Shown: in pieces, positions 40,901-53,027 of the stretch
How positions within the stretch are numbered: position 1 is the stretch's first letter
Layout: the number at the start of each line of letters is the position of its first letter
Assembly (NCBI RefSeq): GCF_008831285.2
Contig: NC_045139.1
Coordinates: 32,337,706-32,401,705 of the forward strand
Source: Nymphaea colorata
Lineage: Eukaryota > Streptophyta > Magnoliopsida > Nymphaeales > Nymphaeaceae
Direction: 5' to 3'
Length of the DNA: 64,000 nucleotides
The notes under the pieces: model-generated
The model's database searches: none
What the model saw: only the letters and a program-made list of their open reading frames with translations
What the model was told of the DNA's origin: nothing
Program-made: the position numbers and the translations under genes

Positions 40901-42626
40901 TTTAAGGAAAAATTCTCCCATGCCCACAGCCACATCTGACTTCTCTTCAACAAATTACAACAACATAGATGGCTTTCCTTTTTATACTGAAAAAGCCTCA
41001 CACAGAAACTAGGAGAATATACAAGAAAAATTAGGCTCCATATACTAACAAGGTGAGTTATAAGGGTTTATTTGCTCATATTTTAGGATACAATAGCACA
41101 CCATTAATTATTTATGTAAAGAAGACCAGAGCACAAAAAATTCAGAGGATGAGATAACATCACATTAACCCAACAGCACACCTTAACAATTTAACATTTG
41201 ACTTCATTCACAATTTTGTAAAAACCAAAGTACACAGTAAAGAAACACTAAGCACAACAGCAGCACTTCTTAAGAAAAGAAAAAGGGGTATATAATATAT
41301 TGTAACTGCAGCCTTCAACAAACAAAAAGAGGGCCATGCAACAAAAAGGAGGAAGAAACTAAAAATAAAAAAAGGTTGGCCAGGAGCATTTGTAGGCCTC
41401 TGCAAAGAGAAGGAAGAAGAAGAAGGAAAAAAAAAAGAACAATCTGGGGTGTTACTAGGGGCCCGGAAGAAGGAAAAAAAGAGGAAAAATCAGCAATTGC
41501 AACTTCTTTTATCATGTAACAGAGAATCCCAATCCATAAAGGTGCAAACACCATGGTAGCAGGGAGGTTTTCAAGAGAGCAATCTGCAAACAGGAACCAT
41601 CAACAACTATAAGACTGTATCCAACCAAGGTTCTCATTATCAACTTGTCAACTAGATACGACAAGATATGGCAGTGAAACTCCTACTATTTGGAAGAACT
41701 CAAACTGGAGGATCAATTTGCGTGGAAAAAATGCATGCTAACGCTTGAAAATCAGACAAAAGCATTATGTATGAACTACCTAATATGAAGATAATAATAT
41801 AGCAAACATATAGTTATCTCACAATAAATTAACCATAATGTGTCGTATCCTAGGCTGAAACTTTGCCTTCACCTCTTGTATAAAATAAATGAACCATGAA
41901 ACAGAGTAAGAAAAAGACCTGTTTGGAAACTCTTTTCATGTTGTGGTATCGTTCACATTTCCTTATCTTAAGGACAGTAGAAAATGGGAAAGGGTCTTCT
42001 GGATACATTTTTCATACATATCCTCCAAAAATTTAAATTATTCACACTTTAACATTTTGCTTGTCTTTGTGCGGACGTAAAATCCAATGCCGAAACGAGT
42101 ACAAACAAAACTATGAGAACGAGGAACAAGAGAATTTTGCAAGCCTGGATGACAATTTTCTACAGAAGCTCCACAAGTAACATGTAATGACCTCAATGAA
42201 ACGAGTGCACAGCTTCAGTTCAAGAAGGAAAAAAAGATCTGTGCCTTAAGATTTATTTTCAGTAGCAAGCAAGTTTTCACTAGTTAATGCTAAAATAAGT
42301 AAGATCGGACGACGCACTTCAGTTAGTTGACAATGCGACTACGATACTGTGCTAAATTTAAGCAAGTCATGGAAAAAATCCCGATAGATCAGAAACGAGA
42401 ATAAAGTAATGAGTATCAAAACAACACTAAACTTTAAAAGACTAGCAAGAAAAGAGAAGGAAACTCTCCAAGTCTTACCGGTCGAAGCCGACCTCCTGCC
42501 TCTGATGACGAGGAAGCAGAGAGGCACCATGACCGAAAGGACAAGAAAAACAGCGAGCGAAACCCTGAACCTCCCAGCCATACTCCTTTGGCCGCCGAGG
42601 CCAGACGACGCACGCCTCGCCGCCAT
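35936..42626 (-). CDS. GAUT1: Polygalacturonate 4-alpha-galacturonosyltransferase (GAUT1 type, GT8)
   Basis: Ten exons give 693 aa: 42479-42626, 40501-40535, 40326-40385, 40131-40247, 39937-40057, 39805-39848, 37464-37798, 37014-37371, 36317-36904 and 35936-36211. All phases agree. GAUT enzymes add galacturonic acid from UDP-GalA to homogalacturonan in the Golgi during pectin synthesis. The N-terminus has a basic tail and one membrane anchor (FRVSLAVFLVLSVMVPLCFL), as in type II Golgi proteins. A variable stem follows, then ENAAIEHSKMVDSAVLGKYS, the family-wide STFLSQLAAKTIPN, and the GT8 catalytic domain with KILFLDDDIVVQKDLTPLW (DDD metal/sugar-binding motif), GAVETCGESFHRFDKYLNFS, NACGWAYGMNLFDLKEWKKR, HVLGLGYNP and HYNGNMKPWLE. 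Similarity is closest to Arabidopsis GAUT1 (673 aa by memory). The intron at 40248-40325 uses a GC donor. Intron 6 (37799-39804) is 2 kb with a (CA)n run. Confidence 0.95.
37911..37952. repeat. (CA)n microsatellite
   Basis: CA dinucleotides flanked by TATA sequence in GAUT1 intron 6. Confidence 0.95.
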
Positions 42627-45229
42627 CCCTCCCCGGACGAACACCAATAAGACTCTAACAACTTCACCCCAGACGAATAGATCACCGTCCACAAACCAAA
42701 ACAAATCTTACAAAACTCCCAGTCGCGCACTCTTTCTCAAGTTTGCCTACTTCAGATCTGCCGTCGACAATCTCGTCAATTTCCTCCATTAACGGCACGA
42801 TCTTCCACAACAGTACAAAATCAAGGCACGGGTCCACCGGCAGGATCAGTCAACACTCACCTAGTCCCGATCCTCCTGATTTTGCCCTAACCTCGTCAGA
42901 TCCGTTTCTGCTCTGCCTCTTTAAACTCGTTCCTGCTCTACCTCCTTAATTTCGTACCTGTTCTCTCTCCGTCTCTCTCAAAACACCAGAATTTGCAGGA
43001 GGCTGCACTTTTTCTTTTCTTCCTTTTGTATGGATCTGATTCCAACATACACATACGCACTCACTCACTCACTCATTCACTCTCTCTTTCTCTTTCAAGA
43101 AACCAAAGTCTGCAGAATGCCGCACTTTTTCTTTTCTTCCTTTAGTATGGATTTGATTCCAAAGCACACAGACACTCTCTCTCTCTTTCTTTCCTCTGAA
43201 GGAACAAGATTGGCTTCTGCGTCTGGTAAATTTGGTGGGGGCGACGGCAGAGAGAATAACAAAGCGAAGGCTCAACAGACTTTAAGGACGATAATCAATG
43301 ACGGTGTCGATGATGAGCGGCATTACGACGGCACTTTTTTCTTTAGGCCATACCAGCAGCCAGTAGCAGCACAGAGAGAGAGAGGGAGAGAGAGAGAGAG
43401 GAGTTTATTCAACGAGAACAGCACCCCCTCAGCTGGCGCTGCCGCTCCTGCTGTCTGCTGTGACGTAACAATAATGACTAGTTAATAGAGAAGTGGCGGA
43501 TCCCCACTGTCATCACGCACCAATGCAGGCCCAGATGGAGATCACCGGCCACTGATGTCCCTTTCTTTTTTTTTCTTTTTCTTTCCCTTTTCGCTTTTAC
43601 TGTAGCCGGAAGCAGCGAATCCAGCCGGAAAAATCGTCATCCGATCGGCGATGTCCCACCGGCTAAAACGACTGCAATTTTCAAAGAAAAATCTCTCAAT
43701 CTCGACGATTTGTGAACAAGTCTCCCTGCGCAGCTTAATCTATCTTTTCAGCAATTTTCCAACGAAAACAAGTTTGGCAAAACATAAACGATACGCCGAG
43801 TCGGCTGCGTATCAGATCGGACCAAGCTAAATACATAAAAGTTTAATTTATTTTCTAATAACATGTTAATCATAACTTTTACATGAGAACGAATGTCATA
43901 TCACATCAACCAGCTGTTGATACAAAGCACGATAGTAACCGTGTCAGAACCCCCTTATATTTACGCAGGAAATTGCAAAAACCCCCTTGAGTGGTAGGAA
44001 AATGGCAGCGATCGGTTATTAGCTTACTTATTAAGTGGTTTTTTGAAATTTTTCTGAATCATTGCGGTAAATATGAAATTTGTAATTCTTCATTCGAGAA
44101 ATTTCGACATCTTATTTGGAAAAGACAGTTGATACAAATCGAAATTTGTACTTGTACTTATTTCATCTCAAAATTTTAGATAAGTACAAGTACAAATTCA
44201 ATTTATGTATTTTCAAATTATTTAAAAAATCTTATTTGAAATGGAAGTATGGATGAAATTTAATATCTTAAAATCTCATATCACCTAGGGTTTAAGCAAT
44301 GAGAATTTGGAAGAAAAAACTAAATCCATGAACCAGATTCGGCATCAAAATTCATTATTTCTAAAGCTATCCTTTATGTGTATTGTTTTTTTTTTATTTT
44401 TGCAAAAACAGAAACTACCCAGTTCCTTTAATGATATAAAATATTAAAAAAGGTAAAGTTCTAATCTTAGATTTCAAAGACTAAAACTTTAAATAGCTAA
44501 AATTAAATGCAATCCAAGCCCAATTCCTTTTTCTTTTCTTTTATTTCTTGTAGTTCTTGGCCGTAGCTTCCCCATAGTAAGATTTTTTTATTTTTTTATT
44601 TTAAATTCTAAAGAATAATAATTGTTATTATTTTACTTTGAAAGAATTTGATTCAATAAAAAAAATTAAAGCACAGCCTAAATGTTGGATTTAGAATAAT
44701 GTTTTAAAACCGGTTTATGATGGAATTGCATAGCTAAACTCTGTCTTAATGAAAATTCAAAATTCGTTAATAAAAAAAATCAATACTATATTGTAAGAAT
44801 TTGAAAAAAAAAAAAAAAAGACAGTCCACGGTCTCCACGGATTTTGTTGAGGCTGATTTAGAGAGCCTCCGATTAAAGATTTGCTGTGGTCTAGAGCACA
44901 GCGGACAGTGTTCGGACCATAGTTTGCATTTTTTACTTATTTTAAATAATTCTAAGCAAATAAAATGGAAAAAATTGACTGGCCGTCCGATACCCTGGCG
45001 ATTTCAAAACTTAATGTAATGTATCGGCCAAATCAGGCTGTATCGGCTGATACCGCCTCGAATTGACCGATACATTAATAAAATAATTTTATTTCATATT
45101 TTTGGTTAAGTTTATTTTGTCCATTTTGGATCAATATGAAGAACACTGTTTGTGACGTGTACTGCTGATGCACAAGCCGCTACTATTAGGCATTTTAGAT
45201 AATTTAGACAGTTCTAAGAGGTCTACAGG
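42627..45229. other. GAUT1 5' flank and unassigned intergenic sequence
   Basis: Immediately upstream of the GAUT1 ATG the sequence is C/T-rich, with a 117-bp-period duplication at about 42989-43215 and a (GA)n run near 43375-43402. These are probably leader and promoter sequence. The 151-aa ORF over 43030-43485 consists of this low-complexity DNA and is not supported as a gene. From about 43550 to 45229 I see only AT-rich sequence with homopolymer runs. Confidence 0.55.
42989..43215. repeat. Duplication with 117-bp period in the GAUT1 5' flank
   Basis: GCACTTTTTCTTTTCTTCCT followed by TATGGAT(C/T)TGATTCCAA starts at 43005 and again at 43122. Between and after are CTCTCT/CACTCA runs. Confidence 0.85.
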
Positions 45230-46180
45230 TAGGGTTGTGGAACCAGTTGAGCTAGCTTGAGCTCGACTCAAACTCGCTCGTTGAAACTCAATTCAAACAC
45301 TACTTGTTTATAAATAAGTCAAGTTTGAGTTCAAATATTTGATCGAAAATGTTAAACGAGTCAAACTCAAGTCATAAGAACTCAACTAATGCTGAATTAT
45401 AATGGGAGAATAGTTAAAAAAGTAGCAACTAACGAGATATGCTTAAGATATGCTTAAGATAAATGAGTTAGGTTTGAACTCGACATTGTATAGTTGAGTC
45501 GAACTGACCCAATTCGAGCTCACCCAATTAATTCGAGCTCGATTCAATGGGTTTGCAGCCCTACCTTGAAGGTGTAGCACTACCTACCGATGTCAGCGGC
45601 CGGCCCAAAACCCGAGCCCTGGCCTGGCGAGACTCCCGAAGCCTAGGCCCGATACCCAAGTCCAGGCTTTGCCCAATTATAACAAAAAATATTTTTTAAT
45701 ATAAAATAAAAAATTTTGAATACCACATATAGTTTTAATAATAAAATATATATTATTATGAAATAAAAAATAATAACAAATCTAAAAAATAATAAGGCCG
45801 AACTGGCCCCATTGGGCCTGCCAGAACCAGTTTTCTCCGGCCCAATACCGAGTACCCATCGGGTACTTGGACCCGACGCCCAGGCTTAGTGAGCGGCCAC
45901 CATTCATCGAATAGTTCAATCTACTTCGATTCAATATGAGTGTCGTTTGATATTAAATACCTTTGTATATTAAGAAATTTGTGGATTTGATATACTTGGT
46001 GAGAAGGATCTAATATTTATAATGTTCAAACCTGCATGATATCAAGATCACGATCGTGATCTTGAAAGCAACCTAAATTTAGAATTGACCCATGAAATAC
46101 AAGCATACACAATTTTGCCTGTTTGACAGCTTGGTTTGGATCTATCCATTGTCTGAACAAGAGCGGAAGCCCCCACTTTC

Positions 46181-46516
46181 CCTCCTCTTAAATTGATATT
46201 TTGGAGTTATGTTAGTGTTAGATGGTGAGATCATCACATGTTTCAATTTGCACATACAACTCGCCCACCTCTTAAATTGATATTTTGGAGCTATGTCAGT
46301 ATTAGATGGTGAGATCGTCACGTGCTTCAATTTGCACATACAATCCGCCCTCTTCTTAAATTGATATTTATGTTAGTATTAAATGGTGAGATCATCACGT
46401 GTTTCAATTTGCACATACAACTCGCCCTCCTCTTAAATTGATATTTTGGAGCGATGTAAGTAGTAGATGGTGAGATCGCCACGTGTTTCAATTTGCACAT
46501 ACAACCCGCCCTCCTC
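46181..46516. repeat. Tandem array, four units of about 84 bp
   Basis: Each unit contains CTTAAATTGATATTT, GATGGTGAGATC and CGTGTTTCAATTTGCACATA. The CTTAAATTG motif starts at 46187, 46271, 46355 and 46432, so the period is 84, 84 and 77; the third unit lacks 7 bases. The units differ at scattered positions. Confidence 0.9.
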
Positions 46517-48889
46517 TCGCAATACAAGAGCATTGCCTTCCACAAATCCAACAAGAAATGCACCAAATAGCACATCTTAACCTGCTCGTTTGAGCTATGC
46601 CTCCTATGGCTACTAATTTGAAATATTTGTGGACCATGTCCTTAGAATTTGTTTCTATTTTGGATTTGAAGGCATCGGGCTGGCCTGACTCCCAAAATTT
46701 GATGTCGGCCCCAGCCTGATGCTTGAAACCTGAGCCTGGCCTGATTAAAATAAAAATATTTTTTTAAAATATAAAATAAAATTTTTTGAATATAAAATAC
46801 ATTTTAAATTATAATATATATCTTGTTATTATTAAATAAAAATAATAAAGCCGACTCGGGCTCGATCTGGCCGAGCATTGGGTACGCATCAAGTACCCGG
46901 GCCCGTTGCCGAGGCTTACTCCATACTACTGCTGAGAGTTGAAAACTTTAGCAGTAGAGAGACACGCAGAACCGGTAACCAATTCATAAGTTTATATGAT
47001 AAAAATCTCCACCAATTCAGAGTGAGAGAGACGTGCAGGACGAGAGCGAGCATAGTGATTTCAATAGAGAATGAGAGTGAGCCTGGTAGGACGCAGGACG
47101 CAGGCACTTTGCCAAAACAGGCCCGTATCAGATCCTGGCTGCTTGAGAGCGAGAGGGATTATGAGAGCGAGATAGTAAGAGGCGAACAAAGCAAAATAAA
47201 AAAGTATTTTTATTTTAACCGGTCGGGCCTGGGTTTCGGGTGTCGAGCCGCCCTGAGCCGACTCTTGTCGAGGCAGGCCGACCCGATGCCCAGGCCTACA
47301 AAAAACCTCTTCGACGTTCATGCTTTTCAAAATGAAAAAACTATTTGTCTTTCAAGTCCAGTGGGTTTTAAATCTCCTGCCGCTTTCATAAATCATTTCC
47401 GATCGTAGATGCTCGTGGAATGTGGTGATGAATTCTTATGGGGTTCGGACTGCTTCTCCTAGAAAGAAAAGGTGTAGGTTTCCATGCACCTTTTTTAAGT
47501 TTGACAAAAAAAAAAAAACCCATGGTTAATGAACCTGGTTTTATATGCACCATCTTCGTGCACAGGGGTGGAGCCAAGGTGGGGATAGTATAGACTTTTT
47601 ACCCATCTCAAAAAAAAAATTTACATATAAATTTTTAAAAATTTCACTTTGTTTTATATAAAAAATTTTAAAAATGATATTTCGGCCCTAGTCAAATTTA
47701 AAAACTTTAATTCATTTTGCCTCACGAAAAATTTATGGTTTTGCTCATGTTCATGCATAAATTTTCATGCACTAATATGGTTAATAACTAAAATACCTTT
47801 AGTTCACATTAAGACAAAAATAAACATGAAAAAAAGGTAAAAAAAGTTCATTTTTAACAAATTACCAAAATGTTCTTCCTTGCTTTACTTTACTGCGTAC
47901 TGCATACCCAAGACACACACAACTAAATAGCAGATGTGGGATTTGGTTGGTAGTGAATTCCAACTTTCTTTTCAAGCCGCTAACCATAATTTAGAAACCT
48001 CTCACTTTCTCTTTCTCTCTCTTTATTTCTGCAATGTTTAAACTAATGTACTTTGGCTTCAGCTTCCAACTTTTCATTGGAGCTTGGTTTTTGTGACGTT
48101 GGCTCTATCTCTCTCTCTCTTTCTCACAAAATATTTTTTTTGAATATAAAATATATTTTAAATCATAATATATATTTTTTTAATAAAATAAAATTAATTT
48201 TTATTCGTTATCAGGCCGAATCGGCTCTTGTCAAGCCAGGTCGGGTCGATTTTTTTGGACTCGAGCCCGAATCTGATCAGATCATGTACGAGTACCGTTG
48301 AATACCCAACCCAATGCCCAGGTCTACTCAAGATCCCTCTCGCTCTTAGAAATCAGAAACAGTTAGGCTCAGTCGCAATTAAATGGCTCGTTGTTCTTTT
48401 CAATCTTAGTGTATGAACATTGGATAAATTATATATGGTAAATAGTAAATCCAATTCATTTAATCCAATCCCTCTCGTCTTTCACAACGCATCGCACTAT
48501 ATGAAATGGTTAACAAAATAATTTTTTTTTAATATTTAAATTGCAGTAAATCATGATTGGGCTCAAGTCTAGCTAACCAACCTCCTCGAGCTCGACTCGG
48601 TGTGTGCAACCCTAGCCTTAGAGAAAGTTGCGTGCGTCGTGTGCAAGGTGGACAGTAGAGGAAAGAATGGCATTTTGGTAATTATCAAAAGAATGTCCTC
48701 TATAGAACTTTTTTTTCATTTTCCTTTTTATCTTTACATAAATTTTTTTTTAAGTGTGTACAAAGGGTATTTTATTCTTTAACCATATTGCTGCATGAAA
48801 ATTCATGCACCAATATGACGTATATAATGACATGACCAGGCACTCTAAATCTTGTTTTCCAAATAAAGATGCACGTCCTATTTAAAACA

Positions 48890-49210
48890 GATATCTGACC
48901 AAATTACTTTTAAAAAAAATATATAAAAAAATAATATCCCATTAAGAAATCGGGTCAAATTTAGATTTACATAAATATTCAGTTGGATTCATATTCCAAT
49001 TCGGATCCAATTTAGATTTAAATAAATATTTTACATCTAATGTTCTTACAATGTCAAGATCGTTGGATTCAGTTGATTCAGATTCAAATTTGATTTATGA
49101 AAATAAAAATCGGATTCAGATTCAGATATGAAAATAAAAATCAGATTCGGTTTAGATTTAGCTTGTGAAACTATATGTTAGATTCAAATTCATGAAACGG
49201 TAACATATTG
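48890..49210. repeat. AT-rich GATTCAGAT-type dispersed repeat, copy 3
   Basis: It contains CGGATTCAGATTCAGATATG, AAATATTTTACATCTAATG and TTAGCTTGTGAAACTATATG, and ends about where the retrotransposon LTR begins. Confidence 0.5.
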
Positions 49211-49483
49211 ACATTGTGTTAACACTCCAAATTTTTCCACATCAAAATTGAAGCAATGTGAAAATTTCACAAAAGAATTGTGAAAATTTATAATTTCAAA
49301 GCCAATTTCGAATCTAAAGAACAATTAGATTCAAATCGTGAATTTAACCCGAGACACGAATCCCAATGCAGGATTACGAGTTCAAATCCAATTGCAAATG
49401 TCATTTAAAATCCAAATCCAATTGCGAAATGCAAATTTTGACTTAGATTTAAGAATTGGATCTAATTCAGTCTAGAATGCTAC

Positions 49484-49504
49484 GTGGGACCCACGTGTGG
49501 GCCC
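49484..49504 (+). promoter_or_regulatory. G-box (CACGTG) in a GC-rich inverted repeat within U3
   Basis: CACGTG at 49492-49497 sits inside a near-palindrome (GGGACCCACGTGTGGGCCCC) in otherwise AT-rich DNA, and is kept in the right LTR at 62617-62622. G-boxes are known bZIP/bHLH binding sites in plants. Function here is inferred. Confidence 0.4.
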
Positions 49505-50583
49505 CACCTAGCCCGTGTGGTCAAGAGCCCCCCCCAGGGGCCACGCCCCCTCCATGTCAAAAAAAATAATAAATAAATACTTTCTAACAAATTAATTGAA
49601 GAAAAGTCATTTTCAAGAAGAAATAAAGGAGAAACCTAGGAAGTCTCTCTCTCTTATTTAACCAGGTCCTCATTAAAAAAAACAATCATTTTCAAGGAAG
49701 CAATTACTAGACTGGTCAAACTCACCTAACCTACTTAATCCAAGTAGGTTTGACCCGGGTGCACTCAAATGTGGTGCCGATTCCAGCTAGGTTCGGTCAC
49801 CACGGGCTCAACACAGTTAAAACGTAAGTCTCTCTCATGATCCAATTAATGGACGAAAATAGACTTTGACCGAACCAAACCCACTTTGACTAAACTCAGT
49901 CAAAGTACAATTTAGCTCAATTAAGAGCTTTCTTGACCCAAATTTATCAAATTACCTTAAATAAAGTCAAACTACTCGCAAATGAGCTTTGACTTTGGTC
50001 AATTGGTCGAAATTGATCAATTTGAACAATTTTGCCCTTTTGCGGTGAAATTAAGATTAAAAAGCCTAAATTGATTTATGAAAGGCAAATAAACATTTGA
50101 ATTTGTCAAATGCATGAATCAAATACCAAATTTAGATTGAATTTCTCAAGTGAAAGTTTGATTCAGTTGAAATCCATTTTCAATCAAGTTTTGGACGAAA
50201 ATACCCTTTTCGAACCAAATTTGATAAAGTTTTTGAATTTTATTAAAATTTAAATTGAATGATCATAATTCAATGGCATTTGGAGTTTAGTAACTAGGTT
50301 TTAACCTTACAAGCTCGATTTCAAACAAAAAATAAATAAATAGTACAAAATAAGGGTAAAACCCTGTGCAAGGGCATTTTCGTCCAAAATTTTGGTCAAG
50401 ATGGTCACCTAGGTCTGAACCCATGTTGACCAAACCTAGCCCAGCCCACCTAGCTCGTGGAAATGGGCTGAGAAATGGTCAATTAGAGCCTTTAAAGCCT
50501 ATTTAACTCATTGTACAAGTCCCCAAGGTCTTAAGCAAGTTCACAATGTGAGTTAAGAATGTGGTTGAACCCACCTCCTCCTC

Positions 50584-50592
50584 TATATAAAC
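50584..50592 (+). promoter_or_regulatory. LTR TATA-like box (left LTR)
   Basis: TATATAAAC follows a CCTCCTCCTC stretch and is conserved in the right LTR at 63710. It is the best candidate for the element's promoter. Transcription would start about 30 bases downstream, leaving a U3 of about 1.4 kb and an R-U5 of about 2.4 kb. Confidence 0.6.
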
Positions 50593-50960
50593 ATCTCTTT
50601 GGCCACCAAGGGGGGGGGACGAAATTTTGGAGCATTCTATCAAATTGCTGCAGCCAAGGAGCTAGGAGGGAGAAGCCAAGGAAGAGAGAAGAGGTTCGTC
50701 CAAGCCCTCTTCCCCTTTTTCTCTCATTCTCTTCTTCACTTTCTTCTATTCTCCCCATTGATTTTGCTAAGTTAGGGTGCTTAAGTGAACCCTTACTTAG
50801 GATTTTCGTGGTGAGAAGCCCTCTTTACCACTCCAAATTCCAGCAAGCAAGCTATTTCTTATTCTAGCTTTGCTAAGCTTGAATCCACGGTTGGATTCTT
50901 GCTTAGGATTGCTTGAGTTAGAAAACAAGTGAAGACGAAGGACAAGCATCAAGACCAACC

Positions 50961-50970
50961 ACAAGGTAGG
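50961..50970 (+). promoter_or_regulatory. Candidate 5' splice donor in the LTR leader
   Basis: ACAAG followed by GTAGGT at 50966 is a strong plant-type donor context downstream of the LTR TATA box. It could serve as the common donor for the three acceptors described before the PMD ORF, gag and RT. This is inference from motif only. Confidence 0.35.
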
Positions 50971-53009
50971 TGATTTTAACTCACTTTTCTTCTACTTTAG
51001 CTTATTGTTGATTTATTTTAATTCCAGCAATTCGTGGGAGAGTTTATTTTCATTTGCTTATGGCTGGGAATGATGTCCAGCTAAGGAAAACCTACGCTTC
51101 AATGTACATGTTAATGCAGAATGCATGCATATGTCGATTTTTCTTAAATATGAACCCAAGTATCAAATTTTGAAATGGGCCCCAAGGCCACGTCCCTTTC
51201 AAAGGAACCAACTTAATACCATTTTGAACTCCCTATCATGAGAGAATCCCATGGTGAGAGAGTGATTTTGCTGCATTACGTATGATGAAAATGCCAATAA
51301 GGGACGGATACGTTTTTATGAATGTGATCCACCCTTGCATGGCGAAATGATGGACAAATAAGCTTGAACATTGTTTTATTTTCTTTCTTATTCACAGTCA
51401 TTTTGATTCATGTCTTTCAATTTAATTAATCAAGGGTAGTAGGAAAGATTTGAAACAAGTTTTCAATCTTCCTACATAAAGGAACCCAGCCATGAATCAT
51501 CATGATTCATGAGTCATGCGTCCCTTGATAAAATTTCATTTTGAAGAGTAAGGTATGTATATACATACATACATGTGTCCAATCTCTTGTTGAAAATAAT
51601 TTTTCTCTCTTAAAATCAGGTTGGAATACGTTTCCAAACTGGTTTTTAAGAAGGATGATCGTTTTGATTGATTTTCATAGTGCAAGGCTATGAAATCATT
51701 TTCATTTCATTTTTACTTAATTTCAGCAAACCCATACGTAAGATGTATGTATGATGTTGAAATCAGACTATGTTTCATAGAAATTGGTTTAAGAATGTAA
51801 AGTTTACATATTTGAAATACCAACTATCCTAGAATCATCCGAAGGAGTTGATGATTTCATGACTACGAAATCTGAAATTTGAATAGATTTGAAAAACTCA
51901 TTGTTTCTATCTAAGAAACAAGTCCTTATTGGAATCAATGTCCACAATTTTCAGCTATTTAAATCAACACAAGGTCTGATTTTTAGCTATTTTGAGACAA
52001 AAGTGGATGTCATCCACGTCTCCCATCCATTTCAAAGATTGAACTTGACATCATTTATATATTTTCATCATTTTGATAATTTTATGTCAAGCCTCAAGCT
52101 TATGGACTACATCTCTAATTCATGTGCTTAATCATATAATGAGTACATATAGAAAAAGTCCTACATTTTAATCAATCTTCATGCATAGATTGTATGACGT
52201 GTAATATGGACTTTGAGGGATTATGAGAGAGTGAAAAATGTATGTTTCATATGAATGAATCTTGAGGGATTATGAGAGAGAGAAGAATGAATGTTCCATA
52301 TAGTTTTCCTTCTCGTTTCATGCATTCACTTTCACTCAAAATCAATAGCACCACATGCACATTCTCAAGAAATTAAGTGATTCAAATTTGAGTTGCAAAA
52401 AGTGATCAAGTCATATTGCAATGAAAATTTGTAAACCTCACTTAACTTCAAAAGAAAACATAAGCAATGCATTCATAATCTTTTGGCCAAAGTGCATTTG
52501 AAAAACAACATGTTTTCTAACAATTTGGAACATATGTTCTTTCAAAAAATGAATTCTACAAATCACACGATTTGACAAAAGAAGAGTTCTAAATCAATTT
52601 TGATCATAAGATGATCATCATCATCTAGAGTTCACAACAAAGAACTCAATTCCAAATCTTCAAAATCCTCAAGAATTATGTGTTTCAAATAACACCAAAA
52701 TAAAGGTTTTTAAACCAACTTGAAAACCCCCCAATATTCAAATTCATTTATTCAAAAAATGAATTTCGGTTCTTTAATCTAAAACCTCAATGCACAAGCA
52801 TATAGGATTTGCATCAATAACTCGTATATGATCCAAATGATCCTTAATCTTTTGTCTAATTATCCCTGTTAAAGGCGGCAGGAATGGTTGGACCTCGTAC
52901 CGACGGGCGGATCCCTTTCTCTTGAAAATTTTCTCAAAACCTCAATTTTAAAAGAATTTTGCTGACTCGCATTTCGACCTCCTTGAAAAAGGAGTGGGGT
53001 GCGAACAGA

Positions 53010-53027
53010 TGGCACACCCGGTGGGAC
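53010..53027 (+). other. Primer-binding site
   Basis: TGGCACACCCGGTGGGAC begins two bases after the left LTR end. The TGG start, complementary to a tRNA CCA end, and the exact position are as expected for minus-strand priming. I recall similar PBS sequences in plant Tat-type elements but do not assign the tRNA. Confidence 0.75.

Larger units (their letters stand above)
45230..49216. repeat. Repeat-rich intergenic tract with several related dispersed repeats
   Basis: No gene is supported. Related repeat copies are visible at about 45590-45895, 46660-46920, 47190-47305 and 48125-48335. Each carries an AT-rich core (ATATAAAATA, TAATAATAT types) and a GC-rich end reading like GGCCGA...TACCC...GCCCAGGC(C)T. 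Segment 45235-45560 is rich in GAGCTCGA motifs. An 84-bp tandem array lies at 46181-46516. From about 48890 to 49210 an AT-rich GATTCAGAT-type repeat abuts the left LTR of the retrotransposon. The 176-aa ORF at 46878-47408 overlaps these repeats and has no domain. Confidence 0.6.
49217..53007 (+). repeat. Left (5') LTR, about 3.79 kb
   Basis: It begins TGTTAACAC, identical in position-type to the sequence after the PPT at 62342, and ends GCGAACA two bases before the PBS, giving TGTT...AACA termini. Its first 1660 bases (49217-50876) align along their length with 62342-64000 with small indels. It holds a TATA-like box at 50584, a G-box in an inverted repeat at 49492, and a possible splice donor at 50966. 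ORFs inside it have no domains. Confidence 0.9.

Noticed and set aside
43030-43485. 151-aa ORF upstream of GAUT1
   Set aside because: It is made of duplicated CT-rich and GA-rich low-complexity DNA and has no domain.
46878-47408. 176-aa ORF in the repeat tract
   Set aside because: It spans a dispersed repeat end and has Arg/Ser-rich composition without a domain.
50559-50867. 102-aa ORF present in both LTRs
   Set aside because: Its presence in both copies follows from LTR duplication. It starts upstream of the likely transcription start and has no domain.
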